From the IMG/VR virus record IMGVR_UViG_3300009537_000069, positions 1-37,686 of that record: a stretch of 37,686 nt of DNA, one strand, 5' to 3'. The notes below the pieces were generated by a model. It ran no database searches, was not told the origin of the DNA, and saw nothing but the letters and a program-made list of their open reading frames with translations. Source of the stretch: a virus. A program made the translations under genes and the position numbers. This document shows positions 1 to 6,164 of this stretch, one piece after another; position 1 is the stretch's first letter, and each line of letters begins with the position of its first letter.

Positions 1-237
1 TCTCTTAGGTTTCTTCCGACCATACTTGTCTGCTCCGTCGTACTCTATCTCGTCATCTTCCCCTATAACCTCTCTAACCCTATCTTTACTGATGTAGTTG
101 GCTTGTATGTGAGAGATGAGGGATTGTTTAATAGGTTCTGGCGTATAAAAAACCCTGTCGCTATTCGCTTCATAGACAATTGAGCCTTGTGCTAGTATCT
201 CATCTATCCACTCGTATTTACTGTCTGACTTACTCAT
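1..237 (-). CDS. Small hypothetical protein, N-terminal part (runs off left end)
   Basis: Starts at ATG 235-237 and is open through 79 codons to base 1. The N-terminus reads MSKSDSKYEWIDEIL. A later segment, LISHIQANYISKDRVREV, is nearly the same as one in the protein at 37205-37516, so the two are paralogues. The start overlaps the stop of the upstream gene (230-421) by 8 nt. The reading frame continues exactly into the C-terminal fragment at 37516-37686 if the sequence is circular, giving a 135-aa protein with a very charged C-terminal half. Function unknown. Family members with a WIDEI/WLDEI N-terminus also include 535-804. Confidence 0.75.
   Translation of the reverse strand, partial: MSKSDSKYEWIDEILAQGSIVYEANSDRVFYTPEPIKQSLISHIQANYISKDRVREVIGEDDEIEYDGADKYGRKKPKR
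68..126. repeat. 59-bp direct repeat, copy 1
   Basis: This matches 37323-37381 at 57 of 59 positions in the same orientation. It lies inside the coding region of the 1-237 gene and encodes the shared LISHIQ...ISKDRVREV segment. It is therefore a recent gene duplication, not a terminal redundancy. Confidence 0.85.
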
Positions 238-421
238 CAGTTATCACTCCAGTCAGTATTTCTTCTATGCACTCTAAACATAATTCGACAGCTTCATGCA
301 ACTCATCTTTGCTGGTGCTTTTTGTCAAACGCCCTCGCTCCAGTGATATGCTTGTGGCTCTTATGTGTTCCAGCATTTCATTCTTGTTCATTATATCCTT
401 TCGTCGAGTTGTCTCTACCAT
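230..421 (-). CDS. Hypothetical protein, 53-63 aa
   Basis: Unrecognised acidic helical protein; the sequence around LHEAVELCLECIEEIL looks amphipathic. Two starts are possible. ATG 419-421 has a perfect AAAAGGAGAT Shine-Dalgarno but overlaps the 378-542 gene by 44 nt. ATG 389-391 has AAGGA four bases upstream and gives 53 aa with a 14-nt overlap. The strong upstream SD lies in a copied segment, so the inner start cannot be excluded. The stop overlaps the start of the 1-237 gene. Confidence 0.6.
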   Translation of the reverse strand: MVETTRRKDIMNKNEMLEHIRATSISLERGRLTKSTSKDELHEAVELCLECIEEILTGVITDE

Positions 422-542
422 CTCTATCTCCTTTTAGTGACTCAAAATGTTTTGGCGAATCATTACACCAACACCACCAACCAGAGCCACCAGATTTAGG
501 GTAATGTATAGAATGTTTGGGTTGTACCCAGTGTCTACCCAT
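378..542 (-). CDS. Small hypothetical protein, 54 aa
   Basis: ATG 540-542 lies six bases after AGGAG and overlaps the stop of 535-804. The protein is Trp-, Gly- and His-rich in its first half (SGGSGWWCWCNDSP) and polar at the C-terminus. The internal ESLKGD repeats the C-terminal ESLKGDKNG of the preceding gene, and the encoding DNA is an exact 21-bp repeat (425-445 and 546-566). It may thus be a real small gene or partly a by-product of a duplication of the gene-end/SD module. No family recognised. Confidence 0.5.
   Translation of the reverse strand: MGRHWVQPKHSIHYPKSGGSGWWCWCNDSPKHFESLKGDRDGRDNSTKGYNEQE
425..445. repeat. 21-bp exact repeat (gene end plus ribosome binding site), copy 1
   Basis: Identical to 546-566. 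On the minus strand each copy encodes ESLKG(D) in the upstream frame and supplies the AAAAGGAG Shine-Dalgarno of the next gene. Confidence 0.85.
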
Positions 543-804
543 TCTTATCTCCTTTTAGTGACTCAATCTGTTTTCTAAGCTTTTTTTCTAACTCCTTAGC
601 ACCATCTTCTATGTGTCTATCTATGCTGATGACAAGCTGTATCGTTTTTTCTCTCTCATCTTCTCTAGCCTTTCTCACCTCTTTGTCTACCTCTTTGATG
701 ATAGCTTGTTTGGCTAGTTCTAGGTTTGCTTCTTCAAGTATGCTCAGATATGGTGGTTCTCTGTAGTCTTTTAATATCTCATCTAGCCATTTATAGTCAC
801 TCAT
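535..804 (-). CDS. Hypothetical coiled-coil protein, 89 aa
   Basis: Start chosen at ATG 802-804 (MSDYKWLDEILKDY), which overlaps the TGA of 801-1121 as ATGA. Longer versions of the frame run through the upstream gene and are not needed. The second half (about residues 30-85) is strongly charged with heptad-like spacing, consistent with a coiled coil. The N-terminal WLDEI resembles WIDEI in the 1-237 and 37205-37516 proteins, so these may be one family of early accessory proteins. Function unknown. Confidence 0.7.
   Translation of the reverse strand: MSDYKWLDEILKDYREPPYLSILEEANLELAKQAIIKEVDKEVRKAREDEREKTIQLVISIDRHIEDGAKELEKKLRKQIESLKGDKNG
546..566. repeat. 21-bp exact repeat, copy 2
   Basis: Second copy of 425-445. 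It carries the Shine-Dalgarno of the 378-542 gene and the last codons of 535-804. Confidence 0.85.
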
Positions 805-1121
805 CTTGATAACACCTCGCTCATCTTGATGGTTCTGACACTCTGTAGATATGACGTGTCGCCTAGCATCATACGTTTGATTTGCTTGATGCCACCGACA
901 GTTTCCCAATGGGTGATTATTTCACAGGGTTGCCAGCACATTTTGTCTCGTAGTTCAGGGTCATACACCCCTGACATGGGTTCGTATTGCATACCATTGA
1001 CGCACCAATTTTTAGGGTGATTGTGGTGCTTGTGTGCTTCTTGGATAAGCTCTCGTTGCTTGTCTCGCCAGTTCACGTTTGCCTCTCTGTTGCCTCGGAC
1101 GGCACATTGATTCCGAGCCAA
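801..1121 (-). CDS. Hypothetical protein, about 106 aa
   Basis: Probable TTG start at 1119-1121, two bases from the stop of the RHH gene, followed by ARNQCAVRGNREANVNWRDK. No in-frame ATG occurs early, so the alternative start is inferred from gene packing only. The protein contains several Cys, His and Trp residues (NWCVNGMQYEPM, CWQPCEIITHW) but no pattern I can assign. Its TGA overlaps the next ATG. Function unknown. Confidence 0.6.
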   Translation of the reverse strand: MARNQCAVRGNREANVNWRDKQRELIQEAHKHHNHPKNWCVNGMQYEPMSGVYDPELRDKMCWQPCEIITHWETVGGIKQIKRMMLGDTSYLQSVRTIKMSEVLSR

Positions 1122-1122
1122 T

Positions 1123-1272
1123 CTATTTCTTATCGTCTAATATAAGGTTCTCTACATAGTTCGCTATTGACCTGTGTTGCTTGCTACCTTTTGAACGAGC
1201 AATCTCTTTGACTGTACGCTTAATTCGTATCATCGTGTACTTACTTGGTGTCTTGGGTTTTTCATCTGTCAT
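1123..1272 (-). CDS. Ribbon-helix-helix (CopG/Arc-like) DNA-binding protein, 49 aa
   Basis: ATG 1270-1272 with GAGAGG upstream. The core YTMIRIKRTVKEIARSKG, followed by HRSIANYVENLILDD, fits the ribbon-helix-helix plan: a short beta strand (TMIRI), helix 1 (RTVKEIARSKG), then helix 2 (SIANYVENLIL). The length of 49 aa is normal for this fold. The gene has its own promoter overlapped by two 9-bp direct repeats (1293-1312), which are related to an operator found in front of other genes of this genome. I infer an autoregulated phage repressor; DNA binding itself is not shown. Confidence 0.65.
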   Translation of the reverse strand: MTDEKPKTPSKYTMIRIKRTVKEIARSKGSKQHRSIANYVENLILDDKK

Positions 1273-1292
1273 GGTGTTACCTCTCTATAGAT

Positions 1293-1324
1293 ATAATGAT
1301 AACATAATGATACCCACCTATCAA
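1293..1324 (-). promoter_or_regulatory. Promoter with repeated operator half-sites, for the RHH gene
   Basis: On the minus strand: TTGATA (1319-1324), 17 bp, TATCAT (1296-1301). The spacer and -10 contain two exact direct copies of ATAATGATA on the plus strand (1293-1301 and 1304-1312), related to the TGATAAC half-site seen at 3562, 5877, 9072, 10277 and 23867. The -35 overlaps the stop of the HNH gene. Confidence 0.6.
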
Positions 1325-1557
1325 GTCACCAACTGGTGACAACGCCTGCATAAAAACCTGACGTTATCGAGGTCGTATTTCAGTTCTGGGTGTCCACCAC
1401 GCTTTATGATGTGGTCAACGTCGTGCCACAGTTCTTCGCCTGTTTCCTCGTTGACTGGTGCTGGTGCTCTGCACCTAGAACATTGCCGACCATACTTTTC
1501 TTCAAGGTAGGGTCTGGCTACTTTATTTCGCCAGACCTCGTACTTCTTGTCTGTCAC
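1321..1557 (-). CDS. HNH endonuclease, 78 aa
   Basis: GTG start at 1555-1557 overlaps the upstream TGA. Two zinc-binding pairs frame the domain: CSRC (residues 26-29) and CRRCH (70-74). The catalytic HNH region is HDVDHI (45-50), with N65 in DLDN before the second pair. The length is typical for a minimal phage HNH protein. In phages such proteins may nick DNA in packaging or be free-standing homing-type nucleases. Here it sits among early genes, far from the terminase on the linear map, so its job is unclear. Domain call is strong; biological role is inference. Confidence 0.88.
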   Translation of the reverse strand: MTDKKYEVWRNKVARPYLEEKYGRQCSRCRAPAPVNEETGEELWHDVDHIIKRGGHPELKYDLDNVRFLCRRCHQLVT

Positions 1558-1772
1558 TGTAGCTCTATGTCTACTAAATCTCTCTGATGTTCCACAGTCA
1601 TTGACTGCTGCGGTGCTTCTGGTGTGCTTATAACAGTTGTCTCAACTGGTGCTCTCTCAGTAACGTCGATGTTATTGATTGAGTTCAGCACTGCAACCAT
1701 CAGTCCGATAGTGACGATGCCTGCTACCACTGTGAACAGTGATAATGCTATGACTTGCCATTCTTTAAGCAT
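1554..1772 (-). CDS. Single-pass membrane protein, 72 aa
   Basis: ATG at 1770-1772 after AAGGAG. One hydrophobic segment spans about residues 6-30 (VIALSLFTVVAGIVTIGLMV), followed by a polar tail rich in Thr, Glu and Pro. No cleavage site is obvious, so the tail is probably membrane-anchored. It overlaps both neighbours by a few bases. Unrecognised; early membrane proteins of this size are sometimes superinfection-exclusion factors, but nothing here proves that. Confidence 0.7.
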   Translation of the reverse strand: MLKEWQVIALSLFTVVAGIVTIGLMVAVLNSINNIDVTERAPVETTVISTPEAPQQSMTVEHQRDLVDIELQ

Positions 1773-1992
1773 TTGGTACTCCTTTTCTACGACTTATCTG
1801 ACCGCCTTTAGCTCCAGCTATTTCGGCTCTCTGTTGTCCAGTCAAGCCGTCCTTGCCCTTAAGTTTCGACCCAAAACCGCCTGTGTGGGACATTCTACCG
1901 CCCTTACTACCTATCTTGGCGTAAAAATCTTTACCATAGCGTTTCTTGTTAGTTGCAGCAGCCTTGATAGCCCCTGCTTGTGTCTGTGGCAT
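1765..1992 (-). CDS. KGG-motif small basic protein, 75 aa
   Basis: ATG 1990-1992 follows GGGGGG. The protein has KGG-type motifs: IGSKGGRMSHTGGFGS around residues 27-42 and IAGAKGGQISRRKG near the C-terminus, with NKKRYGKDFYAKIG before them. This arrangement is familiar from small basic stress-type/KGG proteins carried by phages and plasmids. It is rich in Lys, Gly and Arg and probably binds nucleic acid. Exact function unknown. Confidence 0.7.
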   Translation of the reverse strand: MPQTQAGAIKAAATNKKRYGKDFYAKIGSKGGRMSHTGGFGSKLKGKDGLTGQQRAEIAGAKGGQISRRKGVPNA

Positions 1993-2001
1993 GTTCCCCC
2001 C

Positions 2002-2418
2002 TTATGCTATGTTAAGTTTTCTCTTTAACGAGCTTACCATACCGTCATCTTCAGGCATTTCTTCTAAAAGCTCTCGTTCTACGTTTTGAAACTCTAGTGC
2101 TCTGTCTAGTTTCGCTTCGATGCGGTCTAGTTCCTCTAACACCATCTTAAAGCCAGCTTTCCAGGTGTTGTCTTCTATTCGAGGTGCTGGTGTTTCTGAC
2201 AGCACTGGTGTCATCTTTCTGTGTAGTTTTGCGTTTAGTTCTTGGTAGCCCTCAAAATCCTTAACTTTTCTGATTTTACTGGCTGTGTTGTTAGATATTC
2301 CTAGTGCATCATACACTGCACTCAAACCTTTTGAGTGCTTTGGTAGATTATCTATCACTACCTTTACTCTGTCGAACGTCTCTTGTGTTACTCTTTTCTG
2401 TCCTCTTTTTCCTGCCAT
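2002..2418 (-). CDS. Helix-turn-helix protein with coiled-coil tail, 138 aa
   Basis: ATG 2416-2418. A basic N-terminus (MAGKRGQKRVTQET) leads into a probable helix-turn-helix, GLSAVYDALGISNNTASKIRK (about residues 32-52), then a charged helical region (LEELDRIEAKLDRALEF) that could mediate oligomerisation. It lies in the middle of the early block and is a second candidate regulator besides the RHH protein. No known repressor family is recognised. Confidence 0.6.
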   Translation of the reverse strand: MAGKRGQKRVTQETFDRVKVVIDNLPKHSKGLSAVYDALGISNNTASKIRKVKDFEGYQELNAKLHRKMTPVLSETPAPRIEDNTWKAGFKMVLEELDRIEAKLDRALEFQNVERELLEEMPEDDGMVSSLKRKLNIA

Positions 2419-2424
2419 GATTCC

Positions 2425-2610
2425 TCATCTTTCTAATTCTAAATTACTTGTTTTTACTACTGTCAGCCTGCCTCTGTTGGGGCGATTCTGCTTTAGCCGT
2501 ACCAAGAATCGTCCTGGGCTGAACTCTCGAACGATGTCGACCTCTTGGGCTTCTATCCATACTTGCCTTACGCTATTTCTTGCTAGTATGTCGTTTTTTA
2601 TTCTGACCAC
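2425..2610 (-). CDS. Hypothetical basic protein, about 61 aa
   Basis: I prefer GTG at 2608-2610 (AAAGG eight bases upstream); the ATG at 2649 has no Shine-Dalgarno and would overlap the upstream gene by 77 nt. The protein (VRIKNDILARNSVRQVW ... FSPGRFLVRLKQN) is basic with beta-like segments, and 'GRFLVRLKQN' suggests a small barrel. Not recognised. Confidence 0.5.
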   Translation of the reverse strand: MVRIKNDILARNSVRQVWIEAQEVDIVREFSPGRFLVRLKQNRPNRGRLTVVKTSNLELER

Positions 2611-2779
2611 CCTTACCGCCTTTCTTTGATTTAGGTAACAGCTCCTCATAGTGAAGTACGAACGTATCTAACGCACCGCCCCACTTGTTGAGAACAACAA
2701 TTAAACTTTTAATCTCTCGGACTATAACCATTTGCATACGGAATATCAGACCGAGCATCAGTATTATTATTAAAATCAT
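2573..2779 (-). CDS. Small membrane protein with basic tail, 68 aa
   Basis: Start ATG overlaps the upstream stop as ATGA (2776-2779). The first 20 residues are strongly hydrophobic (MILIIILMLGLIFRMQMVIV), a membrane anchor. The C-terminus is very basic (KSKKGGKGGQNKKRHTSKK), which would favour the cytoplasmic side and might touch nucleic acid. Function unknown. Confidence 0.65.
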   Translation of the reverse strand: MILIIILMLGLIFRMQMVIVREIKSLIVVLNKWGGALDTFVLHYEELLPKSKKGGKGGQNKKRHTSKK

Positions 2780-3081
2780 AGCTCGTCTACTCTCTCTAGC
2801 ACTTCTAGGTCATTTATCGGCACGATGTACACGTTACGGACTGAATGAGGTTGTGTCTTGTACGTCCTGATTTTGTCGCTGCTCATATAGAACGGCTCAG
2901 GGTAGAATCTCTCACCATCGCTCTTTCTAGCAGCCGTAATGACTATCTCGTTGTGTATGTCCCCAATTTTCCAGTCTGCCAACAGCACTGTCGGACAGTT
3001 GTACTCAGGGTTGTATTTATCTTTCCATCGTGGTGCAAGTATCTCAAAATATGCACATACTGTATTTCTAAGTAATTTCAT
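2776..3081 (-). CDS. Hypothetical protein, 101 aa
   Basis: Start chosen at ATG 3079-3081 (MKLLRNTVCAYFEILAPRWKD) after AGGGGAATTGGCAAG; the longer frame begins inside the upstream gene. A mixed alpha/beta sequence with several aromatic residues and no recognised motif. It overlaps the neighbour upstream by 14 nt. Confidence 0.65.
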   Translation of the reverse strand: MKLLRNTVCAYFEILAPRWKDKYNPEYNCPTVLLADWKIGDIHNEIVITAARKSDGERFYPEPFYMSSDKIRTYKTQPHSVRNVYIVPINDLEVLERVDEL

Positions 3082-3313
3082 CTTGCCAATTCCCCTCATA
3101 ATAAGTTGATACTCCATCTTCATCTTCTTCTGCTAACCCCACGTCATAAGCACCGCACCTGCAGACCATACACATCATTGGGCGTGTATCGTCGTGAGAA
3201 ATAGAAATGTCTAGCACCTGTTCTTCTGCCCCAGCGTGGTCACACACGTCGTCTACTTTGACGGATATAATGTCTGCCCAGCCACTGTATTTGATTGCTA
3301 TTGATTTACTCAT
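3068..3313 (-). CDS. Hypothetical protein with CxxCxC cluster, 81 aa
   Basis: ATG 3311-3313 overlaps the upstream stop (ATGA). Contains MCMVCRCGAYDVG around residues 47-59 with an earlier CDHAG, a possible small metal site. The acidic C-terminus (EEDEDGVSTYYEG) is notable. No family recognised. Confidence 0.65.
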   Translation of the reverse strand: MSKSIAIKYSGWADIISVKVDDVCDHAGAEEQVLDISISHDDTRPMMCMVCRCGAYDVGLAEEDEDGVSTYYEGNWQDEIT

Positions 3314-3531
3314 TTGATTCTCACTGCATTGGCTTTAACTTCCTCTACATATACGTCACCCTTTTCGCCAGCTTCGCCGACGATAGGTGACACCACATCA
3401 CAGAACCACCTTGCGTAAGGCTTATCGTCATCTGATTGCCACTTCTTAAGCACATACCATGTCCATTGACCGTCTGGTGTTTGCCAGACCTCGTATGCGT
3501 TCTCTCGTGTTACTGTCTTGGTTTGACCCAT
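3310..3531 (-). CDS. Hypothetical protein, 73 aa, first gene of a repressed operon
   Basis: ATG 3529-3531 preceded by AAAGGCAAACGCA, a leader nearly the same as those of the 5022-5834 and 10022-10240 genes. Trp- and Lys-rich (YEVWQTPDGQWTWYVLKKW), predicted soluble. It is the first gene after the best operator of the genome, so it and the following genes are probably tightly repressed. Function unknown. Confidence 0.7.
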   Translation of the reverse strand: MGQTKTVTRENAYEVWQTPDGQWTWYVLKKWQSDDDKPYARWFCDVVSPIVGEAGEKGDVYVEEVKANAVRIK

Positions 3532-3561
3532 TGCGTTTGCCTTTCGTTTATGCTTACTTCT

Positions 3562-3590
3562 ATGTTATCAAAGTGATAACATGTTGTCAA
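3562..3590 (-). promoter_or_regulatory. Promoter with perfect 21-bp palindromic operator
   Basis: Minus-strand promoter: TTGACA (85-90 of the 3500s), 17 bp, TAACAT (3562-3567). A perfect dyad, ATGTTATCA-AAG-TGATAACAT (3562-3582), covers the -10 and most of the spacer, the classic position for a repressor that blocks RNA polymerase. Confidence 0.8.
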
Positions 3591-3617
3591 GTCTTTTTCT
3601 ATGATATTCTTTTAGTG

Positions 3618-3666
3618 GCTGCCAGTATCGTTTCTTTTGAAGCGTTTGCCCACTGGCAGCTTTTTT
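3618..3666 (+). terminator. Plus-strand intrinsic terminator with long bipartite stem
   Basis: GCTGCCAGT (3618-3626) pairs with ACTGGCAGC (3652-3660). Inside, CGTTTC (3629-3634) pairs with GAAGCG (3639-3644) over a TTTT loop. TTTTTT follows at 3661-3666, so termination works only on the plus strand, where no gene is present. It may end a short RNA starting near the divergent operator at 3562. Confidence 0.6.
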
Positions 3667-3673
3667 ATACCCT

Positions 3674-4078
3674 TTAATCCTCTATCTTATGTATTGTGGA
3701 TTCTTCTATCTTATGTACTTCTGTCAGGATTCTGTGCTTAAATGCTTGCTGTTTCTCTCTGTAAAAGCGATTCCAAGCGTCTTTGTCCTTAGAGTTGTAG
3801 CCAAGTGCTCGATAAAGCACCCAGAGAGCGTCACGAACCTGTACTGACTGTGATTTCTCGGTATCTACCTCTATATCTTCAGTGGGTATTTCCTCGTCCT
3901 TAAACTCGTTCTCACGAAATGCTAACCAGCCTGTATTTTGGAAATATGTGTCCATGATTCCAAGCTCGTCGGTGGTTATCTCTCGGACTGTGTTAAACCG
4001 TAGGTTTATCGACTTGTCTTTTAGACGTGTCACACCCTCTAGTGTTGCTGGTACTGAGATTATTCTAACTTTGCCCAT
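3674..4078 (-). CDS. Recombination-cassette hypothetical protein, 134 aa
   Basis: ATG 4076-4078. The N-terminal half (VRIISVPATLEGVTRLKDKSINLRF ... NTGWLAFRENEF) resembles, from memory, a protein often found beside RecT and YqaJ-type nucleases in phages, of undefined function. The C-terminal half is helical (VRDALWVLYRALGYNSKDKDAWNRFYREK). Operon context (after recT and exonuclease, overlapping small gene) points to DNA recombination or replication. The assignment rests mainly on gene order. Confidence 0.55.
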   Translation of the reverse strand: MGKVRIISVPATLEGVTRLKDKSINLRFNTVREITTDELGIMDTYFQNTGWLAFRENEFKDEEIPTEDIEVDTEKSQSVQVRDALWVLYRALGYNSKDKDAWNRFYREKQQAFKHRILTEVHKIEESTIHKIED

Positions 4079-4271
4079 CTTTAACCTCTTTCCTAAGCTC
4101 TATTTCGTCTAGTATATGTCTCTCAACTGTTTCATAGGCTCTGGCATAAATCTGGGCTTCACGTCTTTGTCGTCTATCCCTGGCAGAGACTATGTGTCTT
4201 ATCCAAGACTGCTTCATGTGTCTGACGAAAGCCAGTATTTCTTGTTCGATTGGTTTTTCCCAGCTAAACAT
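4065..4271 (-). CDS. Small helical protein, 68 aa
   Basis: The start overlaps the exonuclease stop as TAATG. Highly charged and helical (SARDRRQRREAQIYARAYETVERHILDE in parts), likely a small nucleic-acid or partner-binding protein within the recombination operon. Not recognised. Confidence 0.65.
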   Translation of the reverse strand: MFSWEKPIEQEILAFVRHMKQSWIRHIVSARDRRQRREAQIYARAYETVERHILDEIELRKEVKDGQS

Positions 4272-5041
4272 TAGAACGTCAACCTCTCTACCATTTTCTC
4301 AACACCCTCAAGCAACATTTGCTCGTAGATGCGGTACTTGGTAATGAATTTCTGTATGTCTTCTCTCTTAATCGTGATGATGAAGTGTCGGCACTCGTAG
4401 GCTTCTGGGATTCTGTCATCGTAGAATATGAAGTCTAGTGTCTTTAGGTTCTCGTTGACCACAAAGTATTGAGTTCGCTGTGCCCAATATTCTTTAGGTA
4501 TTTCTTGCTCGTCATAGACCTTTAGGTGCATGGCTGTGCTCAAACACTTGACCTCTTGCTCAATTGGGTAGATTTTACCCACTTTGGTAGCACCGTCAGG
4601 TGACTGACCTATCTGGTCGCTGAACTTAGACAGGAATATACCGACTCGCTCTACTTCGTTGCCAGTCTTCTTTGTATATATGTCTAAAGCCTCTTGCTCT
4701 AGCCTGTGTCCTCTGTCCATTCTGTCTTCTTCATTGGCTGGTACTGAGATTCTGTCTGCTACTAGCTTGTAAAAGCCTAGTTTCTTTTCACCATCAAGCA
4801 TCATCTTGACTGCTTCGGTTTCTGGTAGCAATCGCTCGAACTCGCCAACCTTAGTTTTGGTGTCTGGGTTACCTTTAGAGTTCTTAGGATAGTCAATGCC
4901 TAGCTTATCGAGCACTGCTATAATCTGTTCTTTAGTGCCAGCACGAGAGGTTACAACCTCTAGCAAGCTAGACCCCATGATTTTGCCCTTACGAGCCTCT
5001 AACCATTCAGGTGTGTTCTGTTTAACTTTCAGATGACGCAT
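4271..5041 (-). CDS. YqaJ-type (lambda-exonuclease fold) recombinase nuclease, 256 aa
   Basis: Begins MRHLKVKQNTPEWLEARKGK, the usual YqaJ opening (Q-N/G-T-P-E-W...R-x-G-x-I-x-G-S-S). RGHRLEQEAL carries the conserved helix Glu, IGQSPDG the metal-binding Asp, and EVKC the E-x-K of the PD-(D/E)xK active site, all in the expected order. The length is normal. It would resect dsDNA ends 5'-3' to give 3' single strands for RecT. It overlaps the RecT gene by 20 nt. Together they form a Red-like two-component recombination system. Confidence 0.88.
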   Translation of the reverse strand: MRHLKVKQNTPEWLEARKGKIMGSSLLEVVTSRAGTKEQIIAVLDKLGIDYPKNSKGNPDTKTKVGEFERLLPETEAVKMMLDGEKKLGFYKLVADRISVPANEEDRMDRGHRLEQEALDIYTKKTGNEVERVGIFLSKFSDQIGQSPDGATKVGKIYPIEQEVKCLSTAMHLKVYDEQEIPKEYWAQRTQYFVVNENLKTLDFIFYDDRIPEAYECRHFIITIKREDIQKFITKYRIYEQMLLEGVEKMVERLTF

Positions 5042-5834
5042 TTTTTGCTCCTAGTTCTGCCTTACGAGCGTTCTTGGCTGCAATAACATCGCTGTCATTT
5101 ATTAGCCCACTGCTCATAAATACTTTACGCAGCTCGTCTTCGTCGGCTGCCTCGTTAATCTGCTTGATAGCTGTAGCAACTTCTTCTGGGTCAGATACTG
5201 CCTGTGGCTTGTCGGTCTGCCCAAAGTCGTCGTTGTCCACTTCATCAATTTCTTTGACTTCATTATAGAAGTGTCTCTTACAAGCACGTTTGGTGACTGA
5301 TTTTAGCCAGAACTCTGAGTCCCATGTAGTCCATAGCTGTTTCATCTTAGAGCCGTCTTTCATTGACTCGAAGTCTTTTTGGTTTAGTGCTTCAAAATAC
5401 TGAGCATCATCAATCGTGATGATACAGTAAGCACCTTTAATTTCATCATCGCCAAAAGGATTGGCAATCTCGTGGCTGTAAGTTAGCTTGCCATTTTCTT
5501 TACTGATGATGAATTTATCGTCGCCACGAACCAGCTGTATATCAAATATAGCTGTTGGGTAGCTGGTAAGTACCTTATTCTTATAGCCATGAAATGTCAC
5601 CATTGCCATAGCTTTGCCTGTGATAACGATGTTGACACCATCAATCACAAGACCGAGTGCATGGAATTTCATAAACAAAGTGTAGAGTATGTCAGTGCTG
5701 TTGCTGGTGACAGGCTTCTTGTCTTTGTTGCGTTCCTTATGCAACTCACCCTGCACATAGGCTAAGAATTTCTTAACGTCGCCGTCAGGGATTTTCTGCT
5801 CGATTAGTTTTGCTTTCAGTTCTTTTAAGTCCAT
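5022..5834 (-). CDS. recT: RecT-family single-strand annealing protein, 270 aa
   Basis: First gene after promoter 5865-5893, ATG 5832-5834 with GAGG. RecT hallmarks include NPFGDDEIKGAYCIITIDD in the middle and SEFWLKSVTKRACKRHFYNE near residue 185, where the family has a conserved K-x-x-K-R/F core. The C-terminal 60 residues are acidic and helical, probably for partner binding. It anneals ssDNA made by the neighbouring exonuclease. This pair is the only DNA-metabolism machinery recognised in the genome. Confidence 0.88.
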   Translation of the reverse strand: MDLKELKAKLIEQKIPDGDVKKFLAYVQGELHKERNKDKKPVTSNSTDILYTLFMKFHALGLVIDGVNIVITGKAMAMVTFHGYKNKVLTSYPTAIFDIQLVRGDDKFIISKENGKLTYSHEIANPFGDDEIKGAYCIITIDDAQYFEALNQKDFESMKDGSKMKQLWTTWDSEFWLKSVTKRACKRHFYNEVKEIDEVDNDDFGQTDKPQAVSDPEEVATAIKQINEAADEDELRKVFMSSGLINDSDVIAAKNARKAELGAKNASSES

Positions 5835-5864
5835 TGCGTTTGCCTCGTTTAGCTTATGTATACT

Positions 5865-5893
5865 AGTATAGTCGTTATGTTATCACTATGCAA
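5865..5893 (-). promoter_or_regulatory. Promoter of the recT operon with operator half-site
   Basis: TTGCAT (5888-5893), 17 bp, TATACT (5865-5870) on the minus strand. ATGTTATCA (5877-5885) lies in the spacer; its second half-site (TGCAAGCAC) is degenerate. The repressor may therefore bind here more weakly than at 3562. Confidence 0.7.
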
Positions 5894-6076
5894 GCACTTT
5901 TTTCAAAAATCTTTTCACAGTAGTCTAGTGCCTGTCCCCTGTGCCACACACTATATGTGCCGTCTTTACAAGCACTGTGGCGATGGGTTATGATGGTAGT
6001 CCAGCAAGCGAATGTCTGGCGACAATCCTTGCTGAAACAACGACATGTCCTAACAACAATTTAACGGCAACGAGGG
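5894..6076. other. Divergent intergenic region with hairpin and GCAAGC-like motifs
   Basis: This is the bulk of the 330-bp gap between recT (minus) and the chaperone operon (plus). CAGCAAG (6002-6008) pairs with CTTGCTG (6028-6034), with an inner TGTC-TGGC-GACA hairpin (6013-6024). GCAAGC or ACAAGC occurs near 5890, 5969, 6004, 6108 and 6147. I see no gene. It could be an origin, a regulatory region or a small RNA. Confidence 0.4.
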
Positions 6077-6104
6077 TTGACTGCTGGTTACTGTTTGCTA
6101 TAAT
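6077..6104 (+). promoter_or_regulatory. Promoter of the plus-strand chaperone operon
   Basis: TTGACT (6077-6082), 16 bp, TATAAT (6099-6104), with TGC directly before the -10 (extended -10). It is the best promoter on the plus strand and is followed at once by an intrinsic-terminator hairpin. Confidence 0.8.
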
Positions 6105-6134
6105 TAAAGCAAGCCAGACAATCGCAAAAAACTT

Positions 6135-6162
6135 AAAGCCCTCGAAGCAAGCGAGGGTTTTT
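6135..6162 (+). terminator. Leader terminator/attenuator whose 3' arm holds the ribosome binding site
   Basis: CCCTCG (6139-6144) pairs with CGAGGG (6152-6157), extended by AAAG to the T-run, and TTTTT follows (6158-6162). The 3' arm CGAGGG is also the only Shine-Dalgarno for the ATG at 6165, seven bases on. The same fold would both stop transcription and hide the ribosome site. Confidence 0.7.
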
Positions 6163-6164
6163 AG

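Noticed and set aside
68-126. Terminal redundancy shown by the 59-bp repeat near both ends
   Set aside because: The copies are not at the ends, differ at two positions and lie inside two paralogous genes, so they reflect gene duplication.
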